Notes: generated from the letters alone by a model not told the origin. A stretch of DNA of 39,774 nt from a bacterium (GCA_028727105.1 JAQYOU010000029.1:1-39774), one strand, 5' to 3'; counted from the first letter of the stretch, positions 26,101 through 33,228 are shown. Translations and numbers: made by a program.

Positions 26101-27341
26101 GGCAGCATGCGCAGCACGCCTTCACAGTGCAGATAATCTTTATAGCTCTGTCCCAGACGATAATACTCCGGCTGTGCCTCCTTAAAATCCCGGATCTTTT
26201 TCATCGCCTTCAAAAGCTTCAGCACCTGTGGAATGCTTTCCGTACGTTCCTCGGGATCTTGTGATGTGAGCTTTGAGATTCCTGCCCCTTCAAAGGCGAT
26301 CCTCTTTGCGTCCTCGTAGGGGATGGGCGCATCCTCCGCAAGCGCTTCTGCGTCTGTTTCACGGTTCGTATGTGCCTTGGCAGCCTCCTGCTCCTGCGCT
26401 GCAGCAATTTTTAACTTTTTGGTATCCTCGAAGATCACGCCAAGCTTCTTTGCGGTTCCCTTCCATGTCTTGAAGGCACCGCTCTTTTTGGCCTGCTCAC
26501 GTATCCCCCGAAGCCGTTTCTGGTAATCCTCAGCTTCCGATTTTGCCAGCTCGCCCTTCTCCGTGATCGTTTCCGGATCCATCTCAATATAAAGCCGCTC
26601 TCTGTCACGCAGCACCTGCCACGCATCGGCATAAAAGGTGATCTTCTTTTTTATCAGCGCGATCTGCTCCGGATTGCTGCCCGGTGTCTGGTAAGCATCA
26701 AAGAACCGCTTCATGTCCTCAACCACGCACAGATCCTCTTCCAGCGCAGGCATCGCCTGAATATATTGGGAGGGCGTGAGCTTTGCCAGCTTCTCTCCGT
26801 ACTTTTTATCCAGTGCTGCCAGATGCTTTGCATAGATTTCCTGCAGCGCTTCCATTCCCGCCTCGTTCATCCTTCGCTGCTCTCTGGCATTCGGATTTTC
26901 GCCCTCGGCCCACATACGTCCGGCGGTCAGATGATCGGTCAGAGTTTTCATGGTGTCTGCATCTACTTCTTTTTCCAGCAGCCTGCTGCGGCACAGATGC
27001 ATTAAGACATCCTTTGCGGGTATATTTTGTCCCGGCAGGTTCATTCTCACGGTATCCTGCCAGTCAGCCAGCTGCCGGAAGCATTCTGTGATATGATCTG
27101 CCGCCTCCTGACGGCTGCCATAGGCCAGCGCCTCCGGCACCTGCAGGCTGCGATAGATCTCATAATCCCTGTAGTTGCGGGCTGTCGTCTTCTTTGCCGA
27201 TGCCTGAAACTTCTGCCCGTGATCCTGCTGATAGCGCGCGAACGCCTGCTTGTCCTCCCGAAGCAGCTGTTCATCCCGCTGTTGTTGTGCCACTGTGTAG
27301 GTATTCCGCTGTCTTTGTAATTCCTGTTCGCTGCCTGCCAT
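23148..27341 (-). CDS. Giant protein (1397 aa) with C-terminal calpain-like (C2) cysteine protease domain
   Basis: Residues from about 960 to 1370 resemble the calpain catalytic core. The motif DVRQSTIGDCWLVSAIGS (about 975-992) has the oxyanion glutamine six residues before the presumed nucleophile Cys983. Later come LLEKAYALGGYN, a histidine in IPHCVSILDV (about 1297) and FLMRDPFNIYN (about 1315), where calpains have RNPW. The catalytic Asn position is therefore Asp. Cys-His spacing is about 310 residues, roughly twice that of animal calpains, so there is an insertion. Residues 1-950 are helical and charged with no recognised domain. No signal peptide or membrane segment is seen. The ATG follows GGGAGGACGG. 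It is first gene of an operon with the UbiB-like giant. Confidence 0.82.
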   Translation of the reverse strand: MAGSEQELQRQRNTYTVAQQQRDEQLLREDKQAFARYQQDHGQKFQASAKKTTARNYRDYEIYRSLQVPEALAYGSRQEAADHITECFRQLADWQDTVRMNLPGQNIPAKDVLMHLCRSRLLEKEVDADTMKTLTDHLTAGRMWAEGENPNAREQRRMNEAGMEALQEIYAKHLAALDKKYGEKLAKLTPSQYIQAMPALEEDLCVVEDMKRFFDAYQTPGSNPEQIALIKKKITFYADAWQVLRDRERLYIEMDPETITEKGELAKSEAEDYQKRLRGIREQAKKSGAFKTWKGTAKKLGVIFEDTKKLKIAAAQEQEAAKAHTNRETDAEALAEDAPIPYEDAKRIAFEGAGISKLTSQDPEERTESIPQVLKLLKAMKKIRDFKEAQPEYYRLGQSYKDYLHCEGVLRMLPVLEETFTLYVRMHHLDTYGRTREDEITRRELEQQFEERRTACTGLYRASMETENDTRQRIKEELGSGLRLIEKKREFLTGRQEALPEALLYSTLYSSALSFIELPKEGQEVPGLEDTLRKDAQRIRTLNDHTDAGKEAELTEEVTEAALNLLRRFHGRYDGIMHVLEAEGTFSDSCLLEHRSELEQCALMASFLKKHLKVSGLKDALMKQLKGDALAAADLELLGSMEEQMTCITSLFRIAQGIMLSQAHLEGLDRVTFCGTEGEMQSALTPKEMQSMANNLMEQNRSVQSKLQAASMEDRKAAELRDLEIRTRVQNAVGREWIASARKGEAVKHTVFTDYIGNGLGKPLHFFSWLLRKKRTMNHGAVCYQQAQNMYLRTFADMQDRQSVLNDWGRGDGEYAPKVELRKYYSSPLKIRIREMINAINEASGDYDFADDTFLRAIEAINCYSGIEGIVNTDTTEMEMAFLDTFQKQAAIYRGNHEGTVQSPKIQNALQLLHQMQNLLDQNLRGTLADTMSAEEYQLIRDKTVAYVEDTTYSSNIEESNIQDIPLFLHEPNINDVRQSTIGDCWLVSAIGSVVKTNPAFIRSMFQDLGNGDVIVRLFSAVDAKGNNVSYKEDLWNEGVHFQPAYFKLRKHYETGWGNASDCPWVQLLEKAYALGGYNTRNVMEVRGDRLYNVPDELTMGQIHQAVAHLTGHLPESVPYKEEIVPGEMLDLDLCSGMVAGLSEREAAILEMLLNGFPISYEKKEKQACAISYASFYEYMSSEGCREQLASIWRSARNLPDDTKLDDRDMHMIIGHYWSIVRINLKRMMDGEELPFAGHQMPLKREETTVGPDGLSKIDHRMLYARSGQYSFPVMKTILKFRRCIEEGGCVSVSIPHCVSILDVKEHEGKWFFLMRDPFNIYNTEYTKKGKKVDRSSDGFGSVFTGQNANRHLQSTREETVRGGFRGTSWIEAQEIYDQLSGAYLIKPEYTQIPDYR

Positions 27342-27380
27342 TTTCCGTCCTCCCTTTATGAAAAATGTGAAACTTTCCCT

Positions 27381-27409
27381 ATTATCACTTTATTATTTTT
27401 TATCGTTTT
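27381..27409 (-). promoter_or_regulatory. Putative activator-dependent promoter of the giant-gene operon
   Basis: Minus strand: -10 GATAAT with a preceding TG (27381-27386), 17-bp spacer, and AAAACG at the -35 place (27404-27409), which is a poor -35. A weak -35 behind phased direct repeats suggests that an activator is needed. Confidence 0.4.
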
Positions 27410-27422
27410 TTTCCATAGACCT

Positions 27423-27457
27423 GACCTAAAACGACACGCAATCGACCCAAAACGACA
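27423..27457 (-). promoter_or_regulatory. Direct-repeat operator upstream of the calpain-like gene
   Basis: GACC(T/C)AAAACGACA occurs at 27423-27436 and 27444-27457: 14 bp, one mismatch, start-to-start distance 21 bp (two helical turns). On the coding strand this is TGTCGTTTT(A/G)GGTC. Paired GTT-containing direct repeats at 21-22 bp are the layout bound by LytTR-type response regulators such as AgrA, VirR and ComE. The near copy lies 13 bp from the -35 position. The regulator is not in this window. Confidence 0.5.
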
Positions 27458-27463
27458 TACATA

Positions 27464-27501
27464 AAAGAAACAACCCGGCCCCTTGGCCAGGTTGTTTCTT
27501 T
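27464..27501 (-). terminator. Terminator of the GNAT-like gene pair
   Basis: A 17-bp stem (AAAGAAACAACCCGGCC, 27464-27480, with GGCCAGGTTGTTTCTTT, 27485-27501, one mismatch) has a 4-nt loop, with TTTCTTTT on the minus-strand exit. It insulates the giant-gene operon from the upstream GNAT-like genes. Confidence 0.85.
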
Positions 27502-27568
27502 CATGATCTTTAACATCCTATCTGATCGGTTTTGTAACGATGAAGCTATGGAACAATGATGCTTTTTT

Positions 27569-28522
27569 TCAAAGCAGGTAATCATCCGTTTGCTCGATCT
27601 GATCAAAATATTCTGCCACATCTGCGATGAGCAGCCGGCTTGGCGTCCCGTCTTCAGGCAGGACCTCATGCATCAGCCGGTCGCAGCCGTTGGAACGACA
27701 GATGATGTGCACCTCGGTATCGGGTGCATATTTTTTTGCTGCTGCCTGCATGGCAGCGAAGATCAAAGCCTTCTCTTCCTGCACCGACTGCGCGCAGAAA
27801 TAGACCGGGCAGAGCACTTGTTCTTTTCCTGCCGAAACAAGCGTGTCATCAACGGCCTCATAGAGGTTTCGCGAAATACACTGCACGAGAATTCCACCGC
27901 GGATCTCGCCCTTTGCGCTGATCAGAAAGCTCAGTTCTTCATCCAGATATACTCCTGCATCCGCAGCGGAATAAAGCATGGCCGCTCCCTCCAGTGAGGC
28001 AAGGGAATCCAGCGCCTCCCTCAGCTTTGCACGCGTCAGCTGCTGCAGCGGTGTCACAATGGGCAGCCGCTCCTTCTGCTGTTTAAAATAAGGCTGTTCC
28101 GACAGTGTCCGAAGATCTGTCAGCCACTCTCCCGGAAGCTGCTGCTCTTTGTCAAATAAATGATCGCCAAGAAACTTTTCTTCATCCGGACATACCATCT
28201 CCCGTCCGAATTCCCGGTTCACATAGGCACAGATCTCCGGCAGCTGCTGCTGCTTTGCGATAGCAAAAGCCTCCACTAGAAGCTGCTCTCCGATCCCCTG
28301 CATCCGGTACGACGGAGCGACATAGATCCACTCGATGATCAGCCGGTCATCCGACTTTGCGCAGACCATCAGCCCGGCCGGAAGCTCCTCCCCGGTCTGC
28401 ATGTCTGTCTCTGTCGCCGCAAGCGCGAAACAATTCGGGAACTCCAGCCGCTCCAGCATCAAAAGCGGATCCATGTCCGCAAAAAAATCAATCTGTTCTC
28501 TTGACAGTCTTCCTATCTTCAT
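27569..28522 (-). CDS. GNAT-family acetyltransferase-like protein (317 aa)
   Basis: The N-terminal half has a GNAT fold pattern with acetyl-CoA motif A in LIIEWIYVAPSYRMQGIGEQLLVEAF (about residues 62-87, split motif with Q/R-x-x-G-x-G/A). The C-terminal half (about 180-300) has a strand/helix pattern like a second, degenerate GNAT domain without a clear motif A. The substrate cannot be inferred. It starts 3 bp after the end of the upstream 293-aa gene, whose C-terminal half looks similar, so the two may be diverged paralogues that work together. GAGGTAG precedes the ATG. Confidence 0.7.
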   Translation of the reverse strand: MKIGRLSREQIDFFADMDPLLMLERLEFPNCFALAATETDMQTGEELPAGLMVCAKSDDRLIIEWIYVAPSYRMQGIGEQLLVEAFAIAKQQQLPEICAYVNREFGREMVCPDEEKFLGDHLFDKEQQLPGEWLTDLRTLSEQPYFKQQKERLPIVTPLQQLTRAKLREALDSLASLEGAAMLYSAADAGVYLDEELSFLISAKGEIRGGILVQCISRNLYEAVDDTLVSAGKEQVLCPVYFCAQSVQEEKALIFAAMQAAAKKYAPDTEVHIICRSNGCDRLMHEVLPEDGTPSRLLIADVAEYFDQIEQTDDYLL

Positions 28523-28525
28523 CTG

Positions 28526-29407
28526 CTACCTCTGCCTTTCTGCTCCATCTTCTGATCCTTCTTTTGTTGCTTCCAGGATCATTTGGTTCTCTGCATTCGG
28601 AAAAAGCTTTCTTACAAATGCATCCGTCGCCTCGTCATAGGGCCGGATCACTACCTGTGTCTGCGGCGGGTAGTTTTCCTGTACACGCATGATGGCAAAC
28701 CGGATCATACCCAGCAGATCCTGATTCGTGGCCGGCTTGCATGCGAACAGCAGCTTTACTGCCAGTTTCCCCGAGGGGGTCTCATGGAACAGGAGAAAAC
28801 CGTTCACTTGCCCCTTGGACTGCACACAGCAGGACACCTTCGGCTGAAACCAGCCAACCGGAAGCGTGTCCAGATCCTCCAATGCACCCGCCCGCCCATG
28901 GAACAGGCAGTTCATGATACCCTTTTGAAACTGGCGCAGCATCAGTTGATCGATACTCACGATATTCGGCGAAAGTTCCGGTTTTCCCTTTCCCGCAAGC
29001 TTTGACAATTCGTCCACGGTCACGATCCGTTCTCTGTTCTTTGTCTCCTTTAGGATAAACCCTGCCTCCGCAAATGCCAGTGCCTCGATGTCCTGTCGAT
29101 CCCCCGGCCACTCACAACAGACGCGGATCACATCTTCACCGGCAAGCTCCTTCTCGCACTCCGCTAAAAGCAGCTTCCCGGCTTTCGGATCTGCTGCTGT
29201 AAACCAGGTGATCCATGCCGTTGTCTTTCGCCCTCTTTGCGGATCGTGAACCAGCTTCCAGATCAGCACCCCTTGCGGCGATGCATCAGGATCTGCGTGC
29301 AGTGCAAGTGCACGGTAATATTTTCGCCCGATATTTTCCGCAGCATCCGGATCAAGGATTTCCCTGTATTCTGCTACATTTTCCTCTGTAATAGTTTGAA
29401 TCTCCAT
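28526..29407 (-). CDS. GNAT-like protein, probably degenerate (293 aa)
   Basis: Sequence order fits two GNAT-like folds: residues about 1-125 (WKLVHDP...TAWITWFTAADPKAGKLLLAECE...EALAFAEAGFILKETKNRE, where the last part is the usual final strand of a GNAT) and about 165-285 (GFLLFHETPSGKLAVKLLFACKPATNQDLLGMIRFAIMRV). The canonical Q/R-x-x-G-x-G/A motif is missing, so it may bind a ligand without acetyl transfer. It is first in a two-gene operon with the adjacent 317-aa protein. The start follows GAGGAGACGGGGGAAG. Function is unknown. Confidence 0.6.
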   Translation of the reverse strand: MEIQTITEENVAEYREILDPDAAENIGRKYYRALALHADPDASPQGVLIWKLVHDPQRGRKTTAWITWFTAADPKAGKLLLAECEKELAGEDVIRVCCEWPGDRQDIEALAFAEAGFILKETKNRERIVTVDELSKLAGKGKPELSPNIVSIDQLMLRQFQKGIMNCLFHGRAGALEDLDTLPVGWFQPKVSCCVQSKGQVNGFLLFHETPSGKLAVKLLFACKPATNQDLLGMIRFAIMRVQENYPPQTQVVIRPYDEATDAFVRKLFPNAENQMILEATKEGSEDGAERQR

Positions 29408-29463
29408 TCTTCCCCCGTCTCCTCAGTTTCAAATAGTTGTCTATTGCAACAAAAAATGTACGT

Positions 29464-30810
29464 TTATTGATGCTGTTCCCTTACCAACGGTTTTTTAAGC
29501 ATCGGATTTCGCAGATACTGTACGATCAGCGGTATCACCATAAAGCACCAGGTGATGGGCTCCGCCACAATGATCCCCCAATAGCCGAAGGGTGCTACAA
29601 GCAGATTGACGAGTATGATCTTTCCGATGCACTCCACGCTGCTGGAGATGATCGGCGTAACATGGTCGCCGATGCCCTGCATCGTATTCCTGAGCACGAT
29701 GATGATCGCTGTCACCCAGTACAGCAGCGTATCAAATTTGAGATAAGAGGTGGCCGCCGCGATCACCGTAGGATTGTTTGTTCCGGTCACCATCCGGATC
29801 AGCACCGGAGCAATGGTATAGCTGCACAAAAGAACAAATCCGCACCAGATAAAAGTGATCGTAAGCGCAGCACGCACGCCCTCCCGGACACGATCCATAC
29901 GACCTGCACCGAAATTCTGTCCGGAGTAGGTAGCCATGGTCGTTCCGATCACACCAAACAGAAGCATGAACAGCTCCGTGATCTTTCGTGCCGCTGTATG
30001 GGCCACGATGTAGTCATTTCCCAGTGTATTGATGCCTGTCTGCAGCGCCACGGAACCGATGTTCACCAGACAGCCCATAAAGCCCATGGAAAGTCCACAG
30101 CCCAGCAGTTCCTTTACAAGAGCTCCGGAAAAGACAAAGTCCTGCTTTTTGATATGCAGCACCTCGTAGCTTTTACGAATAAACAGCAGGCATAACAGGG
30201 TGGCAAACAGCTGCGCCGCCACCGTCGCCACCGCTGCACCGCGCACGCCCATATCCAGCACGCAGATGCAGAACAAGTCGCCGAATATATTGAGAACTAC
30301 CGAAATACCAAGAAAGATCAGCGGTGTTACGGAGTCTCCGATGGCGCGCAGCATAGCCGCACAGAGATTGTAAAGCATGGAAACCGTCATTCCCGCAAAG
30401 ATCACAATGATATAGTTGTATGACATGGAGTAAATGTCAGCTCCCACATGCAGCACATCTAAGATCCGATGTAAAAACGCGACCGTCAGCACCGTCAATG
30501 TCAGGCTGACACCAAAGGCCAGCGTCACGGATGCCGCAGCACTGCGCTTCAGTCCCTGCTGATCACCCGCGCCGAAAAAACGGGCGATGATCACTGCAAA
30601 ACCGTTGGTCAGCCCCTGCAAAAAGCCGATCACCATGGTACTCAGCGAAGTAGTGGCCCCGACAGCCGCCAGTGCAGAGTCTCCCAGCACCGAACCCACC
30701 ACTCTTGTGTCCACCAGGCTGTAGGTCAGCTGTAAGATATTTCCTATTAAGATGGGCAGCAGAAACAACAAAATCTGTTTTGCCGGCTTGCCCGTTGTCA
30801 GATCTCTCAT
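29464..30810 (-). CDS. MATE family multidrug/toxic-compound exporter
   Basis: Integral membrane antiporter that would export cationic or other small molecules using Na+ or H+ gradients. The 448-aa length and about 12 hydrophobic helices fit the MATE family. The N-terminal segment (LLFLLPILIGNILQLTYSLVDTRVVGSVLG, with later ALAAVGATTSL) and the mirrored second half (LGCGLSMGFMGCLVNIGSVALQ) show the internal pseudo-repeat. It lies 18 bp after a DUF212 gene and is likely co-transcribed with it. The substrate cannot be told. Confidence 0.93.
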   Translation of the reverse strand: MRDLTTGKPAKQILLFLLPILIGNILQLTYSLVDTRVVGSVLGDSALAAVGATTSLSTMVIGFLQGLTNGFAVIIARFFGAGDQQGLKRSAAASVTLAFGVSLTLTVLTVAFLHRILDVLHVGADIYSMSYNYIIVIFAGMTVSMLYNLCAAMLRAIGDSVTPLIFLGISVVLNIFGDLFCICVLDMGVRGAAVATVAAQLFATLLCLLFIRKSYEVLHIKKQDFVFSGALVKELLGCGLSMGFMGCLVNIGSVALQTGINTLGNDYIVAHTAARKITELFMLLFGVIGTTMATYSGQNFGAGRMDRVREGVRAALTITFIWCGFVLLCSYTIAPVLIRMVTGTNNPTVIAAATSYLKFDTLLYWVTAIIIVLRNTMQGIGDHVTPIISSSVECIGKIILVNLLVAPFGYWGIIVAEPITWCFMVIPLIVQYLRNPMLKKPLVREQHQ

Positions 30811-30828
30811 CTTTTTCAGATTCCTTTA

Positions 30829-31296
30829 TTACACATATAACAGATTCAGAACAAATGCCATGATGCATCCGGTCAGACATCCGATCAGCACCTGGGCCGG
30901 TGTATGTCCGACAAATTCTTTCAGACGCTCCTCCGGCAGCTCCGGATTGTCCTTGGAAAAAAGACGGACCATCTCGTTGAGCAGCTTGGCCTGTTTGCCG
31001 GTCTCCAGACGGACGCCCATAGCATCCCGCATGGTGATCATGGCAAGGATCACACAGATCGCAAAGGGAAAGGATCCGACTCCAAATACGATACCTGCCG
31101 AGACCGCCACACAGCTCACAGTTGATGAATGGGCTGAGGGCATTCCTCCATCTCCCCAAAAGCGGCTGATATCCAGCCTGTGATTCAGGATCGCATCCAG
31201 GAGCGTTTTGCAAAACTGCGCTGCAAACCATCCTGCGATGCCGCCCATAAGCACCTGATTACCGATGATCTGTAAAAAAATAGTCTGTGGTGTCAT
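30829..31296 (-). CDS. DUF212 / divergent PAP2-like membrane protein (YuiD family)
   Basis: A small membrane protein of 155 aa related to acid phosphatase/vanadium-dependent haloperoxidase folds. Diagnostic motifs are GGMPSAHSSTVS (about residues 50-61), MRDAMGVRLETGKQAKLLNEM and LKEFVGHTPAQVLIGCLTG, separated by hydrophobic helices. The family function is not established. The ATG follows AAAAGGAAG. It is the first gene of a probable operon with the MATE exporter, behind an extended -10 promoter. Confidence 0.9.
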   Translation of the reverse strand: MTPQTIFLQIIGNQVLMGGIAGWFAAQFCKTLLDAILNHRLDISRFWGDGGMPSAHSSTVSCVAVSAGIVFGVGSFPFAICVILAMITMRDAMGVRLETGKQAKLLNEMVRLFSKDNPELPEERLKEFVGHTPAQVLIGCLTGCIMAFVLNLLYV

Positions 31297-31347
31297 TGTT
31301 TTCTTCCTTTTCGGTAGTACATGAACTAGTTTCTTTTCAACGACTTT

Positions 31348-31376
31348 ATTCTAGCACAGTCCCAACACATGCACAA
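31348..31376 (-). promoter_or_regulatory. Promoter of the DUF212-MATE operon
   Basis: Minus strand: TTGTGC (31371-31376), 17-bp spacer, TAGAAT (31348-31353) with extended TGC. Confidence 0.6.
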
Positions 31377-31412
31377 GGTTGAACACCTTTCTATCTGCGG
31401 AATATTTTGCAA

Positions 31413-31467
31413 TTCTTTTAGATTTATTTTATATTTCTTTTAGGTTTCGGACACATTTCTGACACAT
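31413..31467 (+). promoter_or_regulatory. Array of five 11-bp phased repeats
   Basis: Consecutive 11-mers each begin TT(C/A) and end in T. They start at 31413 (TTCTTTTAGAT), 31424 (TTATTTTATAT), 31435 (TTCTTTTAGGT), 31446 (TTCGGACACAT) and 31457 (TTCTGACACAT). Gap-free 11-bp periodicity is typical of OmpR/PhoB-family response-regulator sites. The array ends 8 bp before a TATACT -10 (31476-31481) that lacks a -35, and lies about 37 bp upstream of the divergent DUF212 promoter. Confidence 0.5.
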
Positions 31468-31487
31468 TTTCCCCCTATACTATGAAC

Positions 31488-31584
31488 TATCAACAGAGAT
31501 GTTGATGCAACAATTCCCTATATAGATGTAACATTTTCATAACTAAACTCCTCGAAAAAACGATCGCGCAAGCGGTCGTTTTTT
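31488..31584 (+). ncRNA. Candidate small RNA or attenuated leader
   Basis: A TATACT -10 (31476-31481) is followed by a 7-bp hairpin ATCAACA-GAGA-TGTTGAT with a GNRA-type loop. An unpaired stretch containing TTCCCTA and CTAAACTCCTCG follows (CTCCTC is complementary to a Shine-Dalgarno sequence), then a strong terminator (31555-31584: AAAAAACGATCGC, GCAA loop, GCGGTCGTTTTTT). No ORF is present. The predicted RNA is about 95 nt. It could be a trans-acting sRNA or an attenuator for the WYL gene, which has its own downstream -10. Confidence 0.45.
31555..31584 (+). terminator. Rho-independent terminator of the candidate sRNA
   Basis: A 13-bp stem with one G-T pair, a GCAA tetraloop and a T-run of six. 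Confidence 0.85.
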
Positions 31585-31643
31585 CATTGTAAAGTACTGT
31601 TTCTTCCTTACATATTCTTATGGTCGTTCACCACAAAATGTGC

Positions 31644-31649
31644 TATACT
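31644..31649 (+). promoter_or_regulatory. Extended -10 of the WYL regulator operon
   Basis: TGCTATACT lies about 50 bp upstream of the WYL gene start. The -35 at 17 bp (TGGTCG) is weak, so the promoter depends on the TGn extension. Confidence 0.5.
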
Positions 31650-31701
31650 GTCAGTGTAAATACGCTGATATCCCAACCGGTCAGATAATAAGGAGCATCA
31701 C

Positions 31702-32709
31702 ATGCCGAAATCTTATGGTCAGAAACTGAAAATTTTATATCTGGCACAGCTTTTACTTGAGCGCTCTGACGAAACCCATCCGATCACGACAAGGGAAATG
31801 ATCGACTATCTGGATACCCTGGGGATCCATGCAGAACGCAAGAGCATTTACGATGATATGCGCGCACTGCAGGATTTCGGTATGGACATCATTTCCATAT
31901 CGGAAAAGCCGGGCGGATATTATCTTGCCAGCCGTCAGTTTGAGCTGGCGGAGCTAAAGCTTTTGGTTGACGCCGTACAGGCATCCCGTTTTATCACAAC
32001 AAAAAAATCCCGCCAGCTGATCCGTAAGCTGGAAGCCCTGACCTGTAAACAGGAAGCGGTGCAGCTGCACCGCCAGGTGGTGGTGGCAGAGCGCGGAAAA
32101 TCCTCGAATGAGCAGATCTACTATAACGTGGATGAGATCTACGCTGCGATGGCTGCAGACCGCAACATCCGCTTTCAGTATTTTGAATGGTCTCTCCAAA
32201 AGGAAATGGTGCCGAGAAAAAACGGGGCCTACTATGAGGTCAGCCCCTGGCTTTTGACCTGGGAAGATGAAAATTACTATCTGATCGCCTATGACAACCA
32301 GTCGGATATCTTAAAATACTATCGTGTGGACAAGATGCTCCACCCCTCCGTCTCCGAGAATGCACGGTCCGGAAAAGCAGTCTTTGAGGCGCTTGATATC
32401 GCAGGCTTCGCCAAAAAAACCTTTGGCATGTTTGCCGGAGATGAGACCACCGTTGTTCTGGAATGCGATGCTTCGCTGACCGGAGTGATGATCGACCGGT
32501 TCGGCTTGAATGTTTCCCTGCGTCCGGCAAAAGAAGGACGTATCCGCGTGCGCGCCAGTGTGGCCGTCAGCCGCCAGTTTTTTGGCTGGCTCACCGGTCT
32601 TGGAAACAGCATCCGGATCATTTCTCCTGCGGACACACGCACAGCATATATCAACTACCTGGGATCCATTCTTGATGGTTATCCGTCAGATGAGGAGGCT
32701 TCGCCATGA
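31702..32709 (+). CDS. WYL-domain transcriptional regulator
   Basis: A probable ligand-responsive DNA-binding regulator. The N-terminal winged helix (LKILYLAQLLLERSDETHPITTREMIDYL to ERKSIYDDMRALQDFG, residues about 9-55) is followed by a WYL domain. Its core reads ISFQY-like IRFQYFEWS near 155, YEVSPWLLTWEDENYYLIAYD near 175-195 (the WYL triad position) and KYYRVDKM. The C-terminal WCX-like part contains LECDASLTGVMIDRFG. The 335-aa length is typical. The ATG follows AAGGAG. It overlaps the next gene by ATGA. WYL proteins often respond to nucleic-acid or nucleotide ligands; the ligand here is unknown. Confidence 0.88.
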   Translation: MPKSYGQKLKILYLAQLLLERSDETHPITTREMIDYLDTLGIHAERKSIYDDMRALQDFGMDIISISEKPGGYYLASRQFELAELKLLVDAVQASRFITTKKSRQLIRKLEALTCKQEAVQLHRQVVVAERGKSSNEQIYYNVDEIYAAMAADRNIRFQYFEWSLQKEMVPRKNGAYYEVSPWLLTWEDENYYLIAYDNQSDILKYYRVDKMLHPSVSENARSGKAVFEALDIAGFAKKTFGMFAGDETTVVLECDASLTGVMIDRFGLNVSLRPAKEGRIRVRASVAVSRQFFGWLTGLGNSIRIISPADTRTAYINYLGSILDGYPSDEEASP

Positions 32710-33122
32710 AAATAAAAGATCAATATTCCAATTATAAAAGCTGCTCCATGTGCGGCAGATCCATTCCGATCGACTATGAGAAAGATTTTTGCCCCGCCTG
32801 CGAGGATGATGTCCTTTTTAAAGAAGTGCGCGAGTATATCCGCTCACATGATGTCACGGAATTTGAGCTGGCAGAAATTTTTCATATCTCACAGAACAAG
32901 GTGCGCAGATGGATCAAGGAAGGCCGGATCGAATACGTGACCGACGAGAACAAGATGATGAATACCAGATGCCAGCGCTGCGGAGCTCCGGTGTCATTTG
33001 GTACGCTTTGTACAGAATGTATGCGCATCATGAATGGCAGCAAAGAGGTTTCTTATACTTCAACGGGTGCAAAAAAAGACCGCAACCGTATGCGTTTCTT
33101 ATCGGAAGAAGATTTTAAATAA
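32706..33122 (+). CDS. Zinc-ribbon / helix-turn-helix protein (YvyF/MerR-like)
   Basis: A 138-aa protein with an N-terminal zinc ribbon (CSMCG ... CPAC, residues about 13-32), a central helix-turn-helix (TEFELAEIFHISQNKVRRWIKEGRI, about 51-75) and a second zinc ribbon (CQRCG ... CTEC, about 89-107). The layout resembles the flagellar-operon protein YvyF (TIGR03826-type), sometimes annotated as MerR-like, but no flagellar gene is near. The start overlaps the WYL stop (ATGA), so the two are coupled and may act on the same targets. DNA binding is inferred. Confidence 0.7.
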   Translation: MKIKDQYSNYKSCSMCGRSIPIDYEKDFCPACEDDVLFKEVREYIRSHDVTEFELAEIFHISQNKVRRWIKEGRIEYVTDENKMMNTRCQRCGAPVSFGTLCTECMRIMNGSKEVSYTSTGAKKDRNRMRFLSEEDFK

Positions 33123-33174
33123 CCTCACCTGCAGAACCTGCCGCCGTCAGCTTCTTACGGATGCATGTCAACAT

Positions 33175-33210
33175 AAAAAGGTGTGATCCTTTATGGATCA
33201 CACCTTTTTT
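33175..33210. terminator. Bidirectional terminator
   Basis: The stem AAAAAGGTGTGATCC (33175-33189) pairs with GGATCACACCTTTTT (33195-33209) around TTTAT, with A/T runs on both sides. It ends the WYL operon on the plus strand and the Ig-like protein gene on the minus strand. Confidence 0.9.
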
Positions 33211-33228
33211 GTTACTCATTTTTCAGTC

